Notes: generated from the letters alone by a model not told the origin. Numbered from the stretch's first letter, positions 20,036-30,737 are shown. The stretch is DNA of 64,000 nucleotides from Aeriscardovia aeriphila (GCF_002259595.1 NZ_MWWU01000005.1:21327-85326), one strand, 5' to 3'. Made by a program: numbers and translations.

Positions 20036-22900
20036 GTGGCAGACGAAGAAAACACCAGCACTCCCGGCGATGACGAGATGAACAACGCTAACAACGGCGG
20101 CAACGGCGACGAGAATGACGCCAACGAGTTCAACGACGCCGCCAACAGCGACGCCGCTGAAAACGATGCCGCCGCTGAAAACGATGGCGCGGATAACGGC
20201 GAAAACAACGGTGAAACCGATGACGAGCGCCTCAACGAGCAGCTCGCTGCATTGAACGCCCAATACGGCGCTCAAGAAGGCAGCAACATCAACTCGCTGG
20301 GCCTGGGCGACGAAGGCTTCAAAGGCCTGATGGGCGGCTCTCGCGTCCAACGCACCGACCTCAACCAAGAAATGCGCGAATCCTACTTGGCATACGCCAT
20401 TTCCGTCATCGTCGAACGCGCATTGCCAGACGTTCGCGATGGTCTGAAACCAGTGCACCGCCGCGTCATCTACGCCATGTACGACGGCGGCTACCGCCCT
20501 GACCGTGGCTTCAACAAGTGCTCCCGCGTCGTCGGTGACGTGATGGGTAAATACCACCCACACGGCGACGCCGCTATTTACGACACTTTGGTGCGCTTGG
20601 CCCAGCCATGGTCCATGCGCTACACCCTGGTCGACGGCCAAGGAAACTTCGGCTCCCCGGGCGATGACCGCGCAGCAGCAATGCGTTACACCGAGTGCCG
20701 CATGGCACCTCTGGCCATGGAAATGGTGCGCGACATCGACAAGGACACCGTCGACTTCGTGCCAAACTACGATGGCAAGACGCAAGAGCCAACCGTGCTG
20801 CCAGCACGCTTCCCGAACCTTCTGGTCAACGGTTCTGCAGGCATCGCTGTGGGTATGGCAACCAACATCCCACCGCACAACCTGCGCGAGGTTGCCGAAG
20901 GCGTTCATTGGGCACTTGACCACCCTGATGCCAGCCGAGAAGAGCTGCTTGATAATCTTATTCGCATCATCAAGGGACCAGACTTCCCAACAGGCGCAAC
21001 GCTTCTGGGCCATAAGGGTATCGAAAAGGCTTACCGCACCGGCCGTGGCCTCATCACCATGCGAGCCGTCGTCAACACCGAAGAAATCAACGGACGCATG
21101 TGCCTGGTCATCACCGAGCTGCCATACCAGGTGAACCCAGACCGCCTCGTCAGCTCCATTCGCAACGCTGTTCGCGACGGTGTGATCAAAGGCATCGCCG
21201 ACATGCGCGATGAAACCTCCGGCCGAACTGGCGAACGCTTGGTGCTCGTGCTCAAGAAGGACGCCATCCCGAAGATCGTTCTCAACAACCTGTACAAGCA
21301 CACCGCTTTGCAAACCACCTTCGGCGCCAACATGCTCGCCCTGGTCAACGGAGTGCCACGCACGCTCAGCCTCGACGGCTTCGTCTCCCACTGGATCTCC
21401 CACCAGCTGGAAGTGGTCAACCGTCGCACCGCCTTCCTCAAGCGTGAAGCGGAAGAGCGCGACCACATTTTGCAGGGCTATTTGAAGGCCATTGACATGA
21501 TCGATGAGGTCATCCACCTCATCCGCTCCTCCAAGACGGTTGAGCTCGCCCGCACCGGCCTTATGGACCTGCTCGACGTCGACACCGTCCAAGCAGACGC
21601 CATTCTGGCCATGCAGCTGCGCCGCTTGGCAGCTTTGGAACGTCAAAAGATCGTTGATGAGCATGAAGAGCTCATGGCAAAGATCGAAGACTATGCCGAT
21701 ATTCTCGCTCACCCGGAGCGTCAGCGTCACATCGTGGGTGAAGAGCTCGATGGCATCGTCGAAAAGTACGGCGACGAACGCCGCACCGCAATCGTGCCGT
21801 TCTCCGGCGATATGAGCGACGAAGACCTCATCGCCGACCGCAACGTCGTGGTGACCGTCACCCGCGATGGCTACTTGAAGTCCACGCGCGCTGACGATTA
21901 CCGCTCCCAGCATCGCGGTGGCAAGGGCATTAAGGGCACTCGCCTGCGTGGTGGTGACGTGGTGGACCACTTCCTCACCGCATCCACCCACGACTGGCTG
22001 CTCTTCTTCACTAACCTCGGCCGCGTCTACCGCATCAAGGCGTACGAAGCTCCACAAGGCTCTCGCGACTCTAAGGGTCAGCATGTTGCTAATCTTTTGA
22101 GCTTCCAGCCAGGAGAACACATTCAAAGAATGCTGAGCCTTCGCAGCTACGAAGACGCCAAGTACCTCGTGCTCGCCACGCGCAACGGCCGTGTGAAGAA
22201 GACCCTGCTCTCCGAATACGACTCGCCTCGCCAAGGTGGCCTCATCGCCATCAACCTTAACGAAGGCGACGAAGTAGTCGGCGCAAGCCTGTGCAACGAA
22301 GCCGACGACGTGATCCTCGTGTCCAAGGCCGGCATGTCCGTGCGCTTCCAGGCCAACAACGAGCAGCTGCGACCGATGGGCCGTTCGGCTGCGGGCGTGA
22401 TGGGTATGCGCTTCCGCGATGACGACCAGCTGCTGAGCATGGATGTCGTGCCAGAAGATTCCGATAAGGATCTTCTCGTCGTCACGGCTAAGGGCTTCGG
22501 CAAGCGCTCCCCACTGGCTGACTACCGCGTGCAAGGCCGCAACGGCTACGGCATCAAGGCGCTGGAAATGGTGGAAGAGCGTGGTGCTCTGGTCGGTGCT
22601 CTCGTCGTCTCCGAAGGCGATGAGATTCTGGCCATCATGCACTCTGGCAAGGTGATTCGCTTCGCAGTCAACGAAATCAACCGCACGGGCCGCACCACCC
22701 AAGGCGTCACCATTGCTGACACCGGTTCTGACGACGAAATTGTTGAGATTGCCACTACCGATGAGACGGGCGATGACGACACTGACGAGAACAGTGCTGA
22801 GGGCAACGCTGCCGCCGAGGGTAGCGGCGAGAGCAACGCTGAGAACAGCGACGGCGAGAACGACGCCACCGCTGAGAACGTCGAAGCTGCTCAAGCCTGA
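20036..22900 (+). CDS. gyrA: DNA gyrase subunit A with acidic extensions
   Basis: The DNA-cleaving subunit of gyrase. The breakage-reunion core starts near residue 105 ([22 protein letters not shown]) and the catalytic Tyr is Y218 in [10 protein letters not shown]. The quinolone pocket reads [13 protein letters not shown], with Ala179 at the position of E. coli Ser83. The C-terminal pinwheel carries a GyrA-box-like QHRGGKG. About 105 N-terminal residues rich in Asn, Asp, Ala and Glu, and an acidic tail of about 60, are unusual. Start is GTG with AAAGGAC upstream. Confidence 0.97.
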   Translation: MADEENTSTPGDDEMNNANNGGNGDENDANEFNDAANSDAAENDAAAENDGADNGENNGETDDERLNEQLAALNAQYGAQEGSNINSLGLGDEGFKGLMGGSRVQRTDLNQEMRESYLAYAISVIVERALPDVRDGLKPVHRRVIYAMYDGGYRPDRGFNKCSRVVGDVMGKYHPHGDAAIYDTLVRLAQPWSMRYTLVDGQGNFGSPGDDRAAAMRYTECRMAPLAMEMVRDIDKDTVDFVPNYDGKTQEPTVLPARFPNLLVNGSAGIAVGMATNIPPHNLREVAEGVHWALDHPDASREELLDNLIRIIKGPDFPTGATLLGHKGIEKAYRTGRGLITMRAVVNTEEINGRMCLVITELPYQVNPDRLVSSIRNAVRDGVIKGIADMRDETSGRTGERLVLVLKKDAIPKIVLNNLYKHTALQTTFGANMLALVNGVPRTLSLDGFVSHWISHQLEVVNRRTAFLKREAEERDHILQGYLKAIDMIDEVIHLIRSSKTVELARTGLMDLLDVDTVQADAILAMQLRRLAALERQKIVDEHEELMAKIEDYADILAHPERQRHIVGEELDGIVEKYGDERRTAIVPFSGDMSDEDLIADRNVVVTVTRDGYLKSTRADDYRSQHRGGKGIKGTRLRGGDVVDHFLTASTHDWLLFFTNLGRVYRIKAYEAPQGSRDSKGQHVANLLSFQPGEHIQRMLSLRSYEDAKYLVLATRNGRVKKTLLSEYDSPRQGGLIAINLNEGDEVVGASLCNEADDVILVSKAGMSVRFQANNEQLRPMGRSAAGVMGMRFRDDDQLLSMDVVPEDSDKDLLVVTAKGFGKRSPLADYRVQGRNGYGIKALEMVEERGALVGALVVSEGDEILAIMHSGKVIRFAVNEINRTGRTTQGVTIADTGSDDEIVEIATTDETGDDDTDENSAEGNAAAEGSGESNAENSDGENDATAENVEAAQA

Positions 22901-22931
22901 TGTTCTGAGAATATAGCGCTCAAACGCAGAA

Positions 22932-22969
22932 GGGCCGTCGGTCAGGAAACTGATCGGCGGCCCCTTTTT
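22932..22969 (+). terminator. Terminator downstream of gyrA
   Basis: A 14-bp near-perfect stem (GGGCCGTCGGTCAG against CTGATCGGCGGCCC) closed by a GAAA loop and followed by CTTTTT. Confidence 0.92.
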
Positions 22970-23038
22970 CATCCGCAGCTGCATCACAACGGCAGGTGAG
23001 TGAGCGCGGTGATAATCTCAAGCCATACTCAAGCCAAA

Positions 23039-24319
23039 CTAGCCGCGAGCAACAGCAGGAGTGATGCTCAGAGCAGGGTCATTAAACGGGATGAGCGTCG
23101 ACTGGAAAGCGTGGTACAAGTCAGACTTACCTGGCCAGACCGTGCGCAAAACCTGATTATGCTCATCGAGCTGATGCCACCACGAGCCGTTGACGTGATC
23201 AGCCAAATGCTCATCAACATAACGCACAAAAGTGGCGTACCAACTGCGGAAGAAGTCACGACCCGTCACTTGGTAGAGCGTTGCAGCAGCGTTAATGCCC
23301 TCCGCAACAGTCCAATGCATGCGGTCGTGAACAATCGGGCGACCCTGCCAATCGGTCGTATACACCAAACCAGGCTCACCATCAGCCTGCCAAGCGTCAC
23401 GAACCGCGCGCTCAAACAAATGCTGAGCCGCATCAACATAGGGCTGAGCCTTAGCAGAAACGCGATGATGCTGAGCATCCCAACCATACGTAGAAATCGC
23501 CCACTGGGTAATCAGACGGCTCCACTCAATGCCATGGCCAGGCGTTGCACCATAAGGCTTGAACTGGTCATCCTTCTTATCGGCGTTGTAGTCGAGCAGC
23601 GGCGTCCAATTCTCATCGAAATGCTCCGGAATACGCCAATTATTGGCCTTCGCCCACTCCACCACATGTGTGACGATACGCCCAGCACGCTCGCGGAAGC
23701 TCTCATCGCCGGTCACATCAGCAATAGCGAGGAAAGCTTCGGTCGAATGCATATTAGCGTTCACACCACGGTAGCCATCCAGCTCGGTCATCTCCGTGTT
23801 CCACGTGTCCACGGCCAAGCCCTCATCTTCATCCCAGAAGAAGCGATCATAGGTTTCAATCGCATCCTCCAGCAGGCGCTTGGCACCGGGGCGGCCGGCG
23901 AGCAGTGCCGAAGTAGCAGCCAGCATGACGAAAGCGTGCGTGTAGCACAACTTCTCCGTGCCATGGTCCAGCGATCCATCGCTTCTCAACGTCAACGATG
24001 GGTACCAGCCGCCATGCTCCTTATCATGCAGCATGCCGCGCAGTCCGGAAACCATGGTGTCCACAATCTTTTCGCTACCCGGGAAGCCCAGCAGCGTGCC
24101 GATAGAGTACACGTGAGCCATACGGCAGCTAATCCAGGTTTGCACGCCCTCGCTCGGGTCAAGCCGGCCGAAATCATCCAGCCAACCAGCACCACCCCAC
24201 GGGTTCGCCACTCCCCTACCAAAATTCAACAGATTGCTGGCTTGCGTCGTCATGAATACGCGGTTCGCCTGCGTGTCCAGCTCATACTTTCCTGTGCGAT
24301 CTACACTGGTCGAAGTCAC
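23039..24319 (-). CDS. AGE-family sugar epimerase/isomerase (mannose-isomerase-like)
   Basis: This 426-residue protein has the (alpha/alpha)6-barrel pattern of the N-acylglucosamine 2-epimerase superfamily. Candidate catalytic elements are NANMHSTEAFL, PYGATPGHGIEWSRLI and GKSDLYHAFQSTLIP, each with a conserved His. These resemble the YihS/D-mannose isomerase branch, which interconverts mannose and fructose or sulfoquinovose and sulfofructose; substrate here is inferred. No signal peptide is seen, so it is cytosolic. Start is GTG with AGAAGGG upstream. It converges on gyrA and diverges from the DUF3566 gene. Confidence 0.85.
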   Translation of the reverse strand: MTSTSVDRTGKYELDTQANRVFMTTQASNLLNFGRGVANPWGGAGWLDDFGRLDPSEGVQTWISCRMAHVYSIGTLLGFPGSEKIVDTMVSGLRGMLHDKEHGGWYPSLTLRSDGSLDHGTEKLCYTHAFVMLAATSALLAGRPGAKRLLEDAIETYDRFFWDEDEGLAVDTWNTEMTELDGYRGVNANMHSTEAFLAIADVTGDESFRERAGRIVTHVVEWAKANNWRIPEHFDENWTPLLDYNADKKDDQFKPYGATPGHGIEWSRLITQWAISTYGWDAQHHRVSAKAQPYVDAAQHLFERAVRDAWQADGEPGLVYTTDWQGRPIVHDRMHWTVAEGINAAATLYQVTGRDFFRSWYATFVRYVDEHLADHVNGSWWHQLDEHNQVLRTVWPGKSDLYHAFQSTLIPFNDPALSITPAVARG

Positions 24320-24673
24320 AGTTCAGCCCTTCTTATCTCACTTGTTCAAGCTTTCAGTTAACTTAGCGCAGCCTGCAAGGTACACTTCGCCCCTTTGCAA
24401 AAGCGCGTCACTTTTACCGCTCTCACGTCTCCTGTAACGCAAGAACAAGCACACTCTTATACTAACGGTCAGGCCTCACCGTTGAAAGCTCGCTCGTTTC
24501 TCAAGATTATCAGTGCGCTTCATCCCAGATTTTGTGTGATGAGCTTGCAATAAAAAGCGCAGCAATCCCCCGTTTTTGATAATCTCAAGGCAGAAAGAAA
24601 ACTGCGAGCAACCTCAGAAGGCTGCAACTGCTCGAGGTACGGCCCACTTGCCCTACCTTGCCAAGGAGAGATT
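24320..24673. other. Divergent intergenic region with two dispersed motifs
   Basis: Between the AGE gene and the DUF3566 gene there is no ORF of note. It contains CTCAAGATTATCAGTGCGC starting at 24501 and TTGATAATCTCAAG at 24576-24589, two copies of the dispersed motif in opposite orientation. Confidence 0.7.
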
Positions 24674-25612
24674 ATGCCTGATCAGAACGATCTTTTCAGC
24701 CAGCCGGCACAAGTCAGCCAGCCTTCTACCCAGGCTCCGGAAAGCTTGAGTGACGCCCTCAACGAGGCTGAAGAAGACAATATGGAGAGCATTTCAGGCC
24801 TCTCCGAGCAGCAGATTCGCGAGTCGGTGGCTCAACAGGTGGAGCAAGCTCGCCGCAATTCGGCTTCTTCTCAGGCTTCTGATGGTACTGGTGCTGCTTC
24901 TGACAGCGTTTCTGGCTCTGAGGGCTCTGAGGATGCTACCGATTCTGAAGCTCCTGCGGGTACGGGCTTGAGCGAGTTCCTCTCCTCTGAAGAGGCTGAG
25001 AGCGCGCAGGCTGGTGCTCATGGCGCTGGTGACGGTGCAGCTGCTGGCTCGGCTTCTGGTGCAGCTTCTGGCACTTCGGGCGTTGCTGGCCATCGCACGG
25101 CTATGGGTTCTGCCGCTTCTGTTGCTACCGCCACCGCAGGCGCCGCGGCAGCCGGTGCAGCTGCAGCTTCTGGTCGCTCCCGCTCTGCTGTCGACCAGCC
25201 TGAGATCGTTTCTAACCGTCGCAAGCCTCGTCGCGTGCGCGTCCCGAAGGCTCGCCGCATGCGCCTGTCCATCGTCAAGTTTGACCCATGGTCGGTGGCG
25301 AAGGTCTCCTTCATGCTGGGCATCGCCAACGGCATCATTCAGGTGGTGTGCGCCACCATTCTGTGGTGGATGCTCGACGCCATCGGCGTGTTCGATAAGG
25401 TGAGTAGCCTGGTGAACTCCACCGGCCTGACAGGCAAGACGGGCTTCAACGTTTCCGCCATTCTGAGCATGGGCCAGGTGGTGAGCGCGGTGACAATCTT
25501 CGCCATTTTCGAGCTGGTGTTGATCGTGATTATCGCCGTGGTGTGTGCCTTCTTGTATAACGTGGTCAGCTCGCTGGTGGGCGGCCTGCACGTAGTTCTC
25601 GGCGACGACTGA
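24674..25612 (+). CDS. DUF3566 membrane protein
   Basis: A 312-residue protein. Residues 1-190 are Ser/Ala/Glu-rich and low in complexity; then a basic stretch (NRRKPRRVRVPKARRMRLS) leads into the DUF3566 domain with two membrane segments, SVAKVSFMLGIANGIIQVVC and FELVLIVIIAVVCAFLYNVV. DUF3566 proteins follow gyrA in many actinobacteria; their role is unknown, probably at the membrane. GGAGAG precedes the ATG. Here an AGE gene on the other strand separates it from gyrA. Confidence 0.88.
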   Translation: MPDQNDLFSQPAQVSQPSTQAPESLSDALNEAEEDNMESISGLSEQQIRESVAQQVEQARRNSASSQASDGTGAASDSVSGSEGSEDATDSEAPAGTGLSEFLSSEEAESAQAGAHGAGDGAAAGSASGAASGTSGVAGHRTAMGSAASVATATAGAAAAGAAAASGRSRSAVDQPEIVSNRRKPRRVRVPKARRMRLSIVKFDPWSVAKVSFMLGIANGIIQVVCATILWWMLDAIGVFDKVSSLVNSTGLTGKTGFNVSAILSMGQVVSAVTIFAIFELVLIVIIAVVCAFLYNVVSSLVGGLHVVLGDD

Positions 25613-25620
25613 TGAATTTG

Positions 25621-25663
25621 AGGCGCTGGTAATCTCCCTGCATTTCGCAAGATTATCAGCGCT
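25621..25663. terminator. Hairpin built from two copies of the dispersed motif
   Basis: GCGCTGGTAATCT and AGATTATCAGCGC form a 13-bp inverted repeat with one mismatch and a 14-base loop between two convergent genes. The right arm is an exact AGATTATCAG and overlaps the stop codon of the glycosyltransferase gene. It could end both transcripts, although there is no clear T run. Confidence 0.55.
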
Positions 25664-27014
25664 TCTCCATCTCCTGCGCCTGCTTCTGGGCCACGCGGAT
25701 TTGCGCCACCGTGCGCGCCTGCGTGGCTTTTTCCAACTCTTTCTGCGCCTTTTCGACAGCCGTTTGCGCCTGTTTGACAGCGCTTTGCGCTTGCTTCACC
25801 ACTGACTGGACGCGCTTGTGCTGGTTGTGGCGGCGAATTGCGCTCTTTTCAGCGTTCTTCAGCGCGCTGCGCTTCACCTGCTTTTCCAGGGTTTCCAGCG
25901 ACTCTTTCTTCGCCTTGGCCTTGCGAATAGCCTTTTGGCGTGCTCGCCTCTTGCTTGCGGCAGCCCTTTGCTCCGCTCTCTGCGCGCGCTCGGCTTCTTT
26001 TGTGGCGAGGTATTCGGCTTGCATTGCCTTAAACTCGTCGGATTCGCCTTCGTTGAACAGCGCCTTGACGGTTTCCTTGCGCTCTCGCGTTGACTCAGGG
26101 TCGAGGTTCAAGCGGAAAACGATGGTTTGCAGGAGGGACTCGTAGTCCACCGTCGAGAGGAACTCAATTTTCTGCTTGAGAATGTAGCTTCTCAGTTGCG
26201 GGAAGCGGGAGAGCACGTAGGCTTCGCGGTCTTGCGTCGCGAGTTTCCACTCTTTGAAGAAGGCGAGGCTTGCCGTTCCCATAATGGAGTTCGCGCGCAA
26301 ACGGTAATGGTAGAGCACGAATGGCAGGCGGATGACGACGTCCGAGCCGCCGAAAATCTGGCAGATTCGGGCGAGGTCTTCCATTGAGCGCCCTTCGGGG
26401 AAGGTGATGTTGTTTTCGCGATAGATGCTGGTTGGTGCCATAAAGCTCCAGGCGTAGCCGCCGATTTTGCCGGCAATCTGGTCGCGAATAGCTTCCTCGG
26501 GGGTCAGCACTTTGCGTTTGCTGTAGCGGTTGTGCACGTAGCGCGATTTGACGAAGGTTCCGTCCTCGCTCATCGTGTCGAACTGGTACATCACGATGTT
26601 GCGGCGTCCTCGGCGCATATGAGCCAGGCAGGAGCGCACGAGGTTCGGCTCGATGGTGTCGTCCGAGTCAACGAAGAGAATGTAGTCGCCTTTTGCTTGG
26701 GCGAGACCGGTGTTTCTCGCTCCTGATAATCCTTTATTTTTTTGGTGAATGACGCGAATGCGATGGTCTTTGGTGGCCCAGTCGTCGGCAATCTGGCCGG
26801 AGTTGTCAGGGGAGCCGTCATCAACTACCAAGATTTCCAGGCGGCGATACGTCTGCTGTGTCACTGAGGTCAGGTTTGCGTCGAGGAATTTTTCGACGTT
26901 ATACACCGGGATTATCACGCTGACGAGGGGAGGTTCGCCGTCAGTAGAGCCGTAACTGGGAACATATTCCTGTTCTGTGAGCTCTGCTGTTGTATCAGCG
27001 GTCGTGTGCTGCAT
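25656..27014 (-). CDS. Family 2 glycosyltransferase with basic coiled-coil tail
   Basis: The GT-A domain starts at VSVIIPVYNVEKFLDANLTS, with the metal-binding region DYILFVDSDD and the acceptor-side SGARNTGLAQAKG. Such enzymes add sugars to surface polysaccharide or glycolipid; the acceptor is unknown. The last 130 residues are Lys/Arg/Ala/Glu/Gln-rich and predicted to be a long helical coil (QSVVKQAQSAVKQAQTAVEK), an unusual addition. I start at ATG 27014, which has AAAGGAGG upstream; the open frame extends 25 codons further without a good ribosome site. Confidence 0.88.
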   Translation of the reverse strand: MQHTTADTTAELTEQEYVPSYGSTDGEPPLVSVIIPVYNVEKFLDANLTSVTQQTYRRLEILVVDDGSPDNSGQIADDWATKDHRIRVIHQKNKGLSGARNTGLAQAKGDYILFVDSDDTIEPNLVRSCLAHMRRGRRNIVMYQFDTMSEDGTFVKSRYVHNRYSKRKVLTPEEAIRDQIAGKIGGYAWSFMAPTSIYRENNITFPEGRSMEDLARICQIFGGSDVVIRLPFVLYHYRLRANSIMGTASLAFFKEWKLATQDREAYVLSRFPQLRSYILKQKIEFLSTVDYESLLQTIVFRLNLDPESTRERKETVKALFNEGESDEFKAMQAEYLATKEAERAQRAEQRAAASKRRARQKAIRKAKAKKESLETLEKQVKRSALKNAEKSAIRRHNQHKRVQSVVKQAQSAVKQAQTAVEKAQKELEKATQARTVAQIRVAQKQAQEMEKR

Positions 27015-27473
27015 GCTAACCTCCTTTAGTCTTTGTATATTGTACGAGAGAGAAAGAAATCTGGGGTTGGTGGTGCGCAAACTCTGCACTTTCGAAGTTG
27101 CGTGAGAACGCGTTCAGGGCTGAGTGTTGTGAGGGCTGATCGTTAGAGTAGGCTCGCGTTGAGTCAACTGAGTGTTGCTGTAAGTGAGTATTAGCTCACT
27201 ATTGGGAAGGTGGTACGGTGAAGCGCTTCTGAATGGAAGAATAAAAAATACTGCTCGAAAATACGGCCATCGCTCAGAAAAAAAGTTGAATTATTGACGA
27301 TTTCGTGTCTAAGATTTGGGCATTTTGTCTTTTCTTGCGTATACTAGGAGACGTAATATATGGCGGAGAGTCGCCTGTTAAGGAGAGAAGAGAAATTCCC
27401 TGACCAAGGCTTCTTGCTGTCTGTGAAACATCTTTCTCTGTTTACAGAGCGAGAGAAGTGAGAAGGAATGATT
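27015..27473. promoter_or_regulatory. Divergent upstream region of the pilin gene
   Basis: This AT-rich gap has no gene. A plausible promoter for the pilin is TATACT (27340-27345) with a weak TTGGGC (27316-27321) 18 bases upstream, leaving a leader of about 120 bases. AGAAGG (27461-27466) is the ribosome site for the pilin ATG at 27474. Confidence 0.45.
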
Positions 27474-29249
27474 ATGCGCAAGGCATCTAAGATCGCAGCT
27501 GCACTGTTCACAGCTGTTGCGACACTGGCTGCAGGCCTCGGCATGGGCGCCACTGCTTATGCTGAAACCCCAACTGGTACTGCGACTATTGAGCTGAATA
27601 CGAACAGCAACGTTGATCTCACGAAGACCACTTTCGTTGCTTATCCATTGATATATCTCACTGGCCAACCACAGGCCGGTTCTGACGACACTCTGACTTC
27701 TGTCGCATCAAGCCCAGTTTCCTCTGCACTTACTGCAGACCTCAAGGCTGCATTGACTGCTGAAGGCGTTACCGTTGCTCCCGGCAGTACCCCAGAAGCC
27801 ACCTTCTTGGCTCTCAAGAGCACTGATCAGGCAAAGATCGCTCGTATCGCATCTGCTCTTGCAAAGTCCCCCAACCTTGGTTCCCCCATCTCTTCCACTG
27901 GTGCAACTGCAACCAAGGTAACCTTCTCCAACTTGGCTAATGGCTACTACCTCATCAAGACTGATCCTAATCCCGGCGATAAGACCAGCGATGTGACCAT
28001 TGCTCCAACTCTGGTTCCATCTACCATTGTCAGCGGGGGAAAGACCTACACCAAGCTCGGCACGATGACTCTTGGTCAGGCTGATCTCAAGGCTGAGAGC
28101 GGCAATCGTTCCGATAACAACATGAAGAAGACCGTGAAGTCTGATTCTGAGAAGTCTGATTCTGCCTACACTCAGAACCGTACTTTGAAGATCGGTGATA
28201 CCGCAGACTTCAAGCTCACCTTCACCGTTCCTAATCCAAAGTCTCAGGCAACCTTCAAGGTCATCGATACTTACAAGCTCCTCGGCGATCCAACTGAAAT
28301 GGCTATCACCGTTGATGGCTCTGACGTTTCCAGCGAACTGACCGTTACCCAGGGTACTGGCACCTTCACCGTTCAGCCAAAGGACACCACTTTCAGTGGC
28401 GAGCCGGAGAAGCCAACCATTACCGGCCACATGAACGAAGATGGCACCAAGATCGCTTCTGCTTCCGACTTCGTTACCAAGTATGCTGGCAAGGTTGTCA
28501 CCATCACCTATAAGCAGGCTGTTCTCAAGGCAACCGGCACTGACAAGGTCGCAGACAACTCCTTCACCAAGACGGTGTACGACTACGATGGCAACGGCAC
28601 CCCAACCAAGGATGACGGCGGCGAAACCTCTAAGGTTTACAACTACACCATCGCTTTGAAGAAGGTGGACCTCAATGGCAATGCTCTGCAAGGTGCAAAG
28701 TTCGTTGTCAAGCAGGGCGACGACTACCTCAAGCAGGATTCAACCACTAAGGCTTGGTCCAAGGCTTCCAGCAAGGAAGACGCAACCCAGTTCACCACTG
28801 CTGGAACCGAGGGTGAGTTGAGCATTTCTGGTCTCGACTACGGCACCTACAGCCTCGAAGAGGTTGCCGCCCCAGAAGGCTACATGCTTTCCCCAATGGG
28901 CGTTCCAGTCGTCGCTAATGTCACCCTCTCTGCACCAGATGCAGAAAAGGATGGCACCGTTGATATGACCAAGGCAAAGACCGTTGTTACAGCTGGTACT
29001 TCCAGCAACGGCCTCGTGGTTGCTGTCTCCGACGACAAACCCGGTAGTAAACCCGGTGTTTCTTACGTCGATCTGCAGGATGGCACCACCCGCGCAACCG
29101 TCAAGAACATTAAGTCCCTGACTGAGCTCCCAGCAACTGGTGGTACCGGTGCTATCGCACTCCTACTCCTCGTCGCTGTTCTGCTCGGTGCTGGCTCTGC
29201 TGTTGCTCTCGGCGCACGCAAGGCTCGTAAGAACGCTGAACTTCGCTGA
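27474..29249 (+). CDS. LPATG-anchored fimbrial major subunit (SpaA/FimA type pilin)
   Basis: A secreted, sortase-assembled pilus shaft protein of 591 residues. It has a signal peptide (RKASKIAAALFTAVATLAAG to AYAE), a fimbrial D2-like isopeptide domain in the middle, a Cna-B/prealbumin-like domain from ALKKVDLNGNALQGAKFVVK, the E-box YSLEEVAAPEGY, and the sorting signal LPATG from residue 552 followed by a hydrophobic segment and a basic tail. A clear YPK-type pilin motif is not visible. It is followed by a strong hairpin and a class C sortase gene, the normal two-gene arrangement of bifidobacterial pili, but no second pilin is adjacent. Confidence 0.93.
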   Translation: MRKASKIAAALFTAVATLAAGLGMGATAYAETPTGTATIELNTNSNVDLTKTTFVAYPLIYLTGQPQAGSDDTLTSVASSPVSSALTADLKAALTAEGVTVAPGSTPEATFLALKSTDQAKIARIASALAKSPNLGSPISSTGATATKVTFSNLANGYYLIKTDPNPGDKTSDVTIAPTLVPSTIVSGGKTYTKLGTMTLGQADLKAESGNRSDNNMKKTVKSDSEKSDSAYTQNRTLKIGDTADFKLTFTVPNPKSQATFKVIDTYKLLGDPTEMAITVDGSDVSSELTVTQGTGTFTVQPKDTTFSGEPEKPTITGHMNEDGTKIASASDFVTKYAGKVVTITYKQAVLKATGTDKVADNSFTKTVYDYDGNGTPTKDDGGETSKVYNYTIALKKVDLNGNALQGAKFVVKQGDDYLKQDSTTKAWSKASSKEDATQFTTAGTEGELSISGLDYGTYSLEEVAAPEGYMLSPMGVPVVANVTLSAPDAEKDGTVDMTKAKTVVTAGTSSNGLVVAVSDDKPGSKPGVSYVDLQDGTTRATVKNIKSLTELPATGGTGAIALLLLVAVLLGAGSAVALGARKARKNAELR

Positions 29250-29306
29250 GCTACAGTGAACTGAACAAGTTCCTCGTTGCTTCAACAGGAGCTGAGTAGT
29301 TCATAG

Positions 29307-29344
29307 AAATGGCCATACCTCGCAAGAGGTATGGCCATTTTGTT
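29307..29344 (+). terminator. Attenuator between pilin and sortase genes
   Basis: A perfect 15-bp stem (AAATGGCCATACCTC / GAGGTATGGCCATTT) with GCAA loop ends in TTTTG. It lies between two genes that must act together, so it probably lowers sortase expression relative to the pilin. Confidence 0.85.
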
Positions 29345-29437
29345 TGCGTCGAGCTGATAATCTTGAGCCCCTCAGAGAATTTTCAGAAGCGGCGAGTAAT
29401 TTATACCCCAGAGAGAAACAATGATAGGGGAGAAGCG

Positions 29438-30520
29438 ATGGCACAACCAAGCTTCGCCGACGCGCTGGTGATTCAAGGCCAGAAAGACCAAGAAGCCAGC
29501 GAAAAGGCGATTCGACAGGCGAAACGTGCAAACGCCTGGATGGTAGTGTATCGCATCATGGTCGCCATCGCCGTGCTGCTCATCGGCTCCGCTATTACCA
29601 TCGCTACCGTGTACATCGGCCGCGAATACCATAACGATTCGCAAAATAAAGCCATCGCAGCCCGCGATGAGGAGATCGCCAGAAACTACTCTAAAGCCCA
29701 GAAAAACGCCCTTCTCCAAGCTGCGCGCGACTACAACAAAAGGCTTTTCGAAAACCCACGAGCTATCGGCGCCATCGTCGACCCATTCACCAATAAGCCG
29801 GGAAGCTTCAACGGCAACGACGATAAGGAATACCATCACATTCTCAACGCCCCAGGCGACACTATGGCAGTACTCACCATCCCTAAGATTTCGGTGAAAC
29901 TGCCAATCCACCACGGTGCTGACCAAGATCAGCTGGAAAACGGCCTCGGCCACCTACCAGGCACCTCTTTCCCTGTTGGTGGTAAGAACACGCGAGCCGT
30001 CATTACCGGTCACTCTGGTTTGCCAGGAAAAACGCTGTTTACCAACCTTCCTGACCTTCGCAAAGGCGACCTCTTCTTCGTGACCGTCGCTGGTGAGACG
30101 CTCGCCTACAAGGTTAAATGGATTGAAGTGGTGCTGCCGACCAACACCAAGGTTCTGCGCATCAAGCCGGGTAAGGATCTTGTCACCTTGCTCACCTGCA
30201 CGCCGTATGGTATTAACACGCATCGCCTGCTGGTAACGGGGGAGAGGACGAAATGGCCTCTGTACACGGCAGCGCCAGCTCTGAGCCCGAGTGTGGATGA
30301 GATCATCATGTACACGGCGGCCACCATCCTCGCCTTGTGGATTCTCCTGCTGATCTTCCACCGCCGTTACGTGCTCGGCCACCATATTCGCCGTTACTAC
30401 GGCAAGCCGTGGAACCTGCGCAAGCCGGTGCGCAGTTGGAAGCATGAGGAGAGCGTAGTGAACCCGATTGCGGCGGGTATGCCACATGTTGCCACGCCTG
30501 CGCTCAATGATGATCAATAA
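29438..30520 (+). CDS. Class C (pilus) sortase
   Basis: This transpeptidase joins pilin subunits through their LPxTG motifs. The 360-residue protein has an N-terminal membrane segment (MVAIAVLLIGSAITIATVYI), a lid motif D115-P-F typical of class C sortases, catalytic H192 in ITGHSG, C254 in TLLTCTPYG and R263 in THRLLV, and a second membrane segment near the C-terminus (TAATILALWILLLIF). The start at 29438 has AGGGGAGAA upstream. It acts outside the membrane on the neighbouring pilin. Confidence 0.95.
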   Translation: MAQPSFADALVIQGQKDQEASEKAIRQAKRANAWMVVYRIMVAIAVLLIGSAITIATVYIGREYHNDSQNKAIAARDEEIARNYSKAQKNALLQAARDYNKRLFENPRAIGAIVDPFTNKPGSFNGNDDKEYHHILNAPGDTMAVLTIPKISVKLPIHHGADQDQLENGLGHLPGTSFPVGGKNTRAVITGHSGLPGKTLFTNLPDLRKGDLFFVTVAGETLAYKVKWIEVVLPTNTKVLRIKPGKDLVTLLTCTPYGINTHRLLVTGERTKWPLYTAAPALSPSVDEIIMYTAATILALWILLLIFHRRYVLGHHIRRYYGKPWNLRKPVRSWKHEESVVNPIAAGMPHVATPALNDDQ

Positions 30521-30737
30521 TGGCCAGTCTCGATGGGTGGCGAAGAGGCGCGTGTACTGAGGTTTAGCGCAATAATTGCCCGTGCGCGACTGTCAGCATG
30601 CCTCTCATCGCGCGACATGCTGAATCGTTTCAATAGTTGCTTTCTCCTAAACTAGAAGGCGAGGGAAGGTTGAGTTCTGGTAATCTGCGACCAGACGAGC
30701 CTCACCTTCACCGACCTGCACTTTCGAAGGAGAAAGC

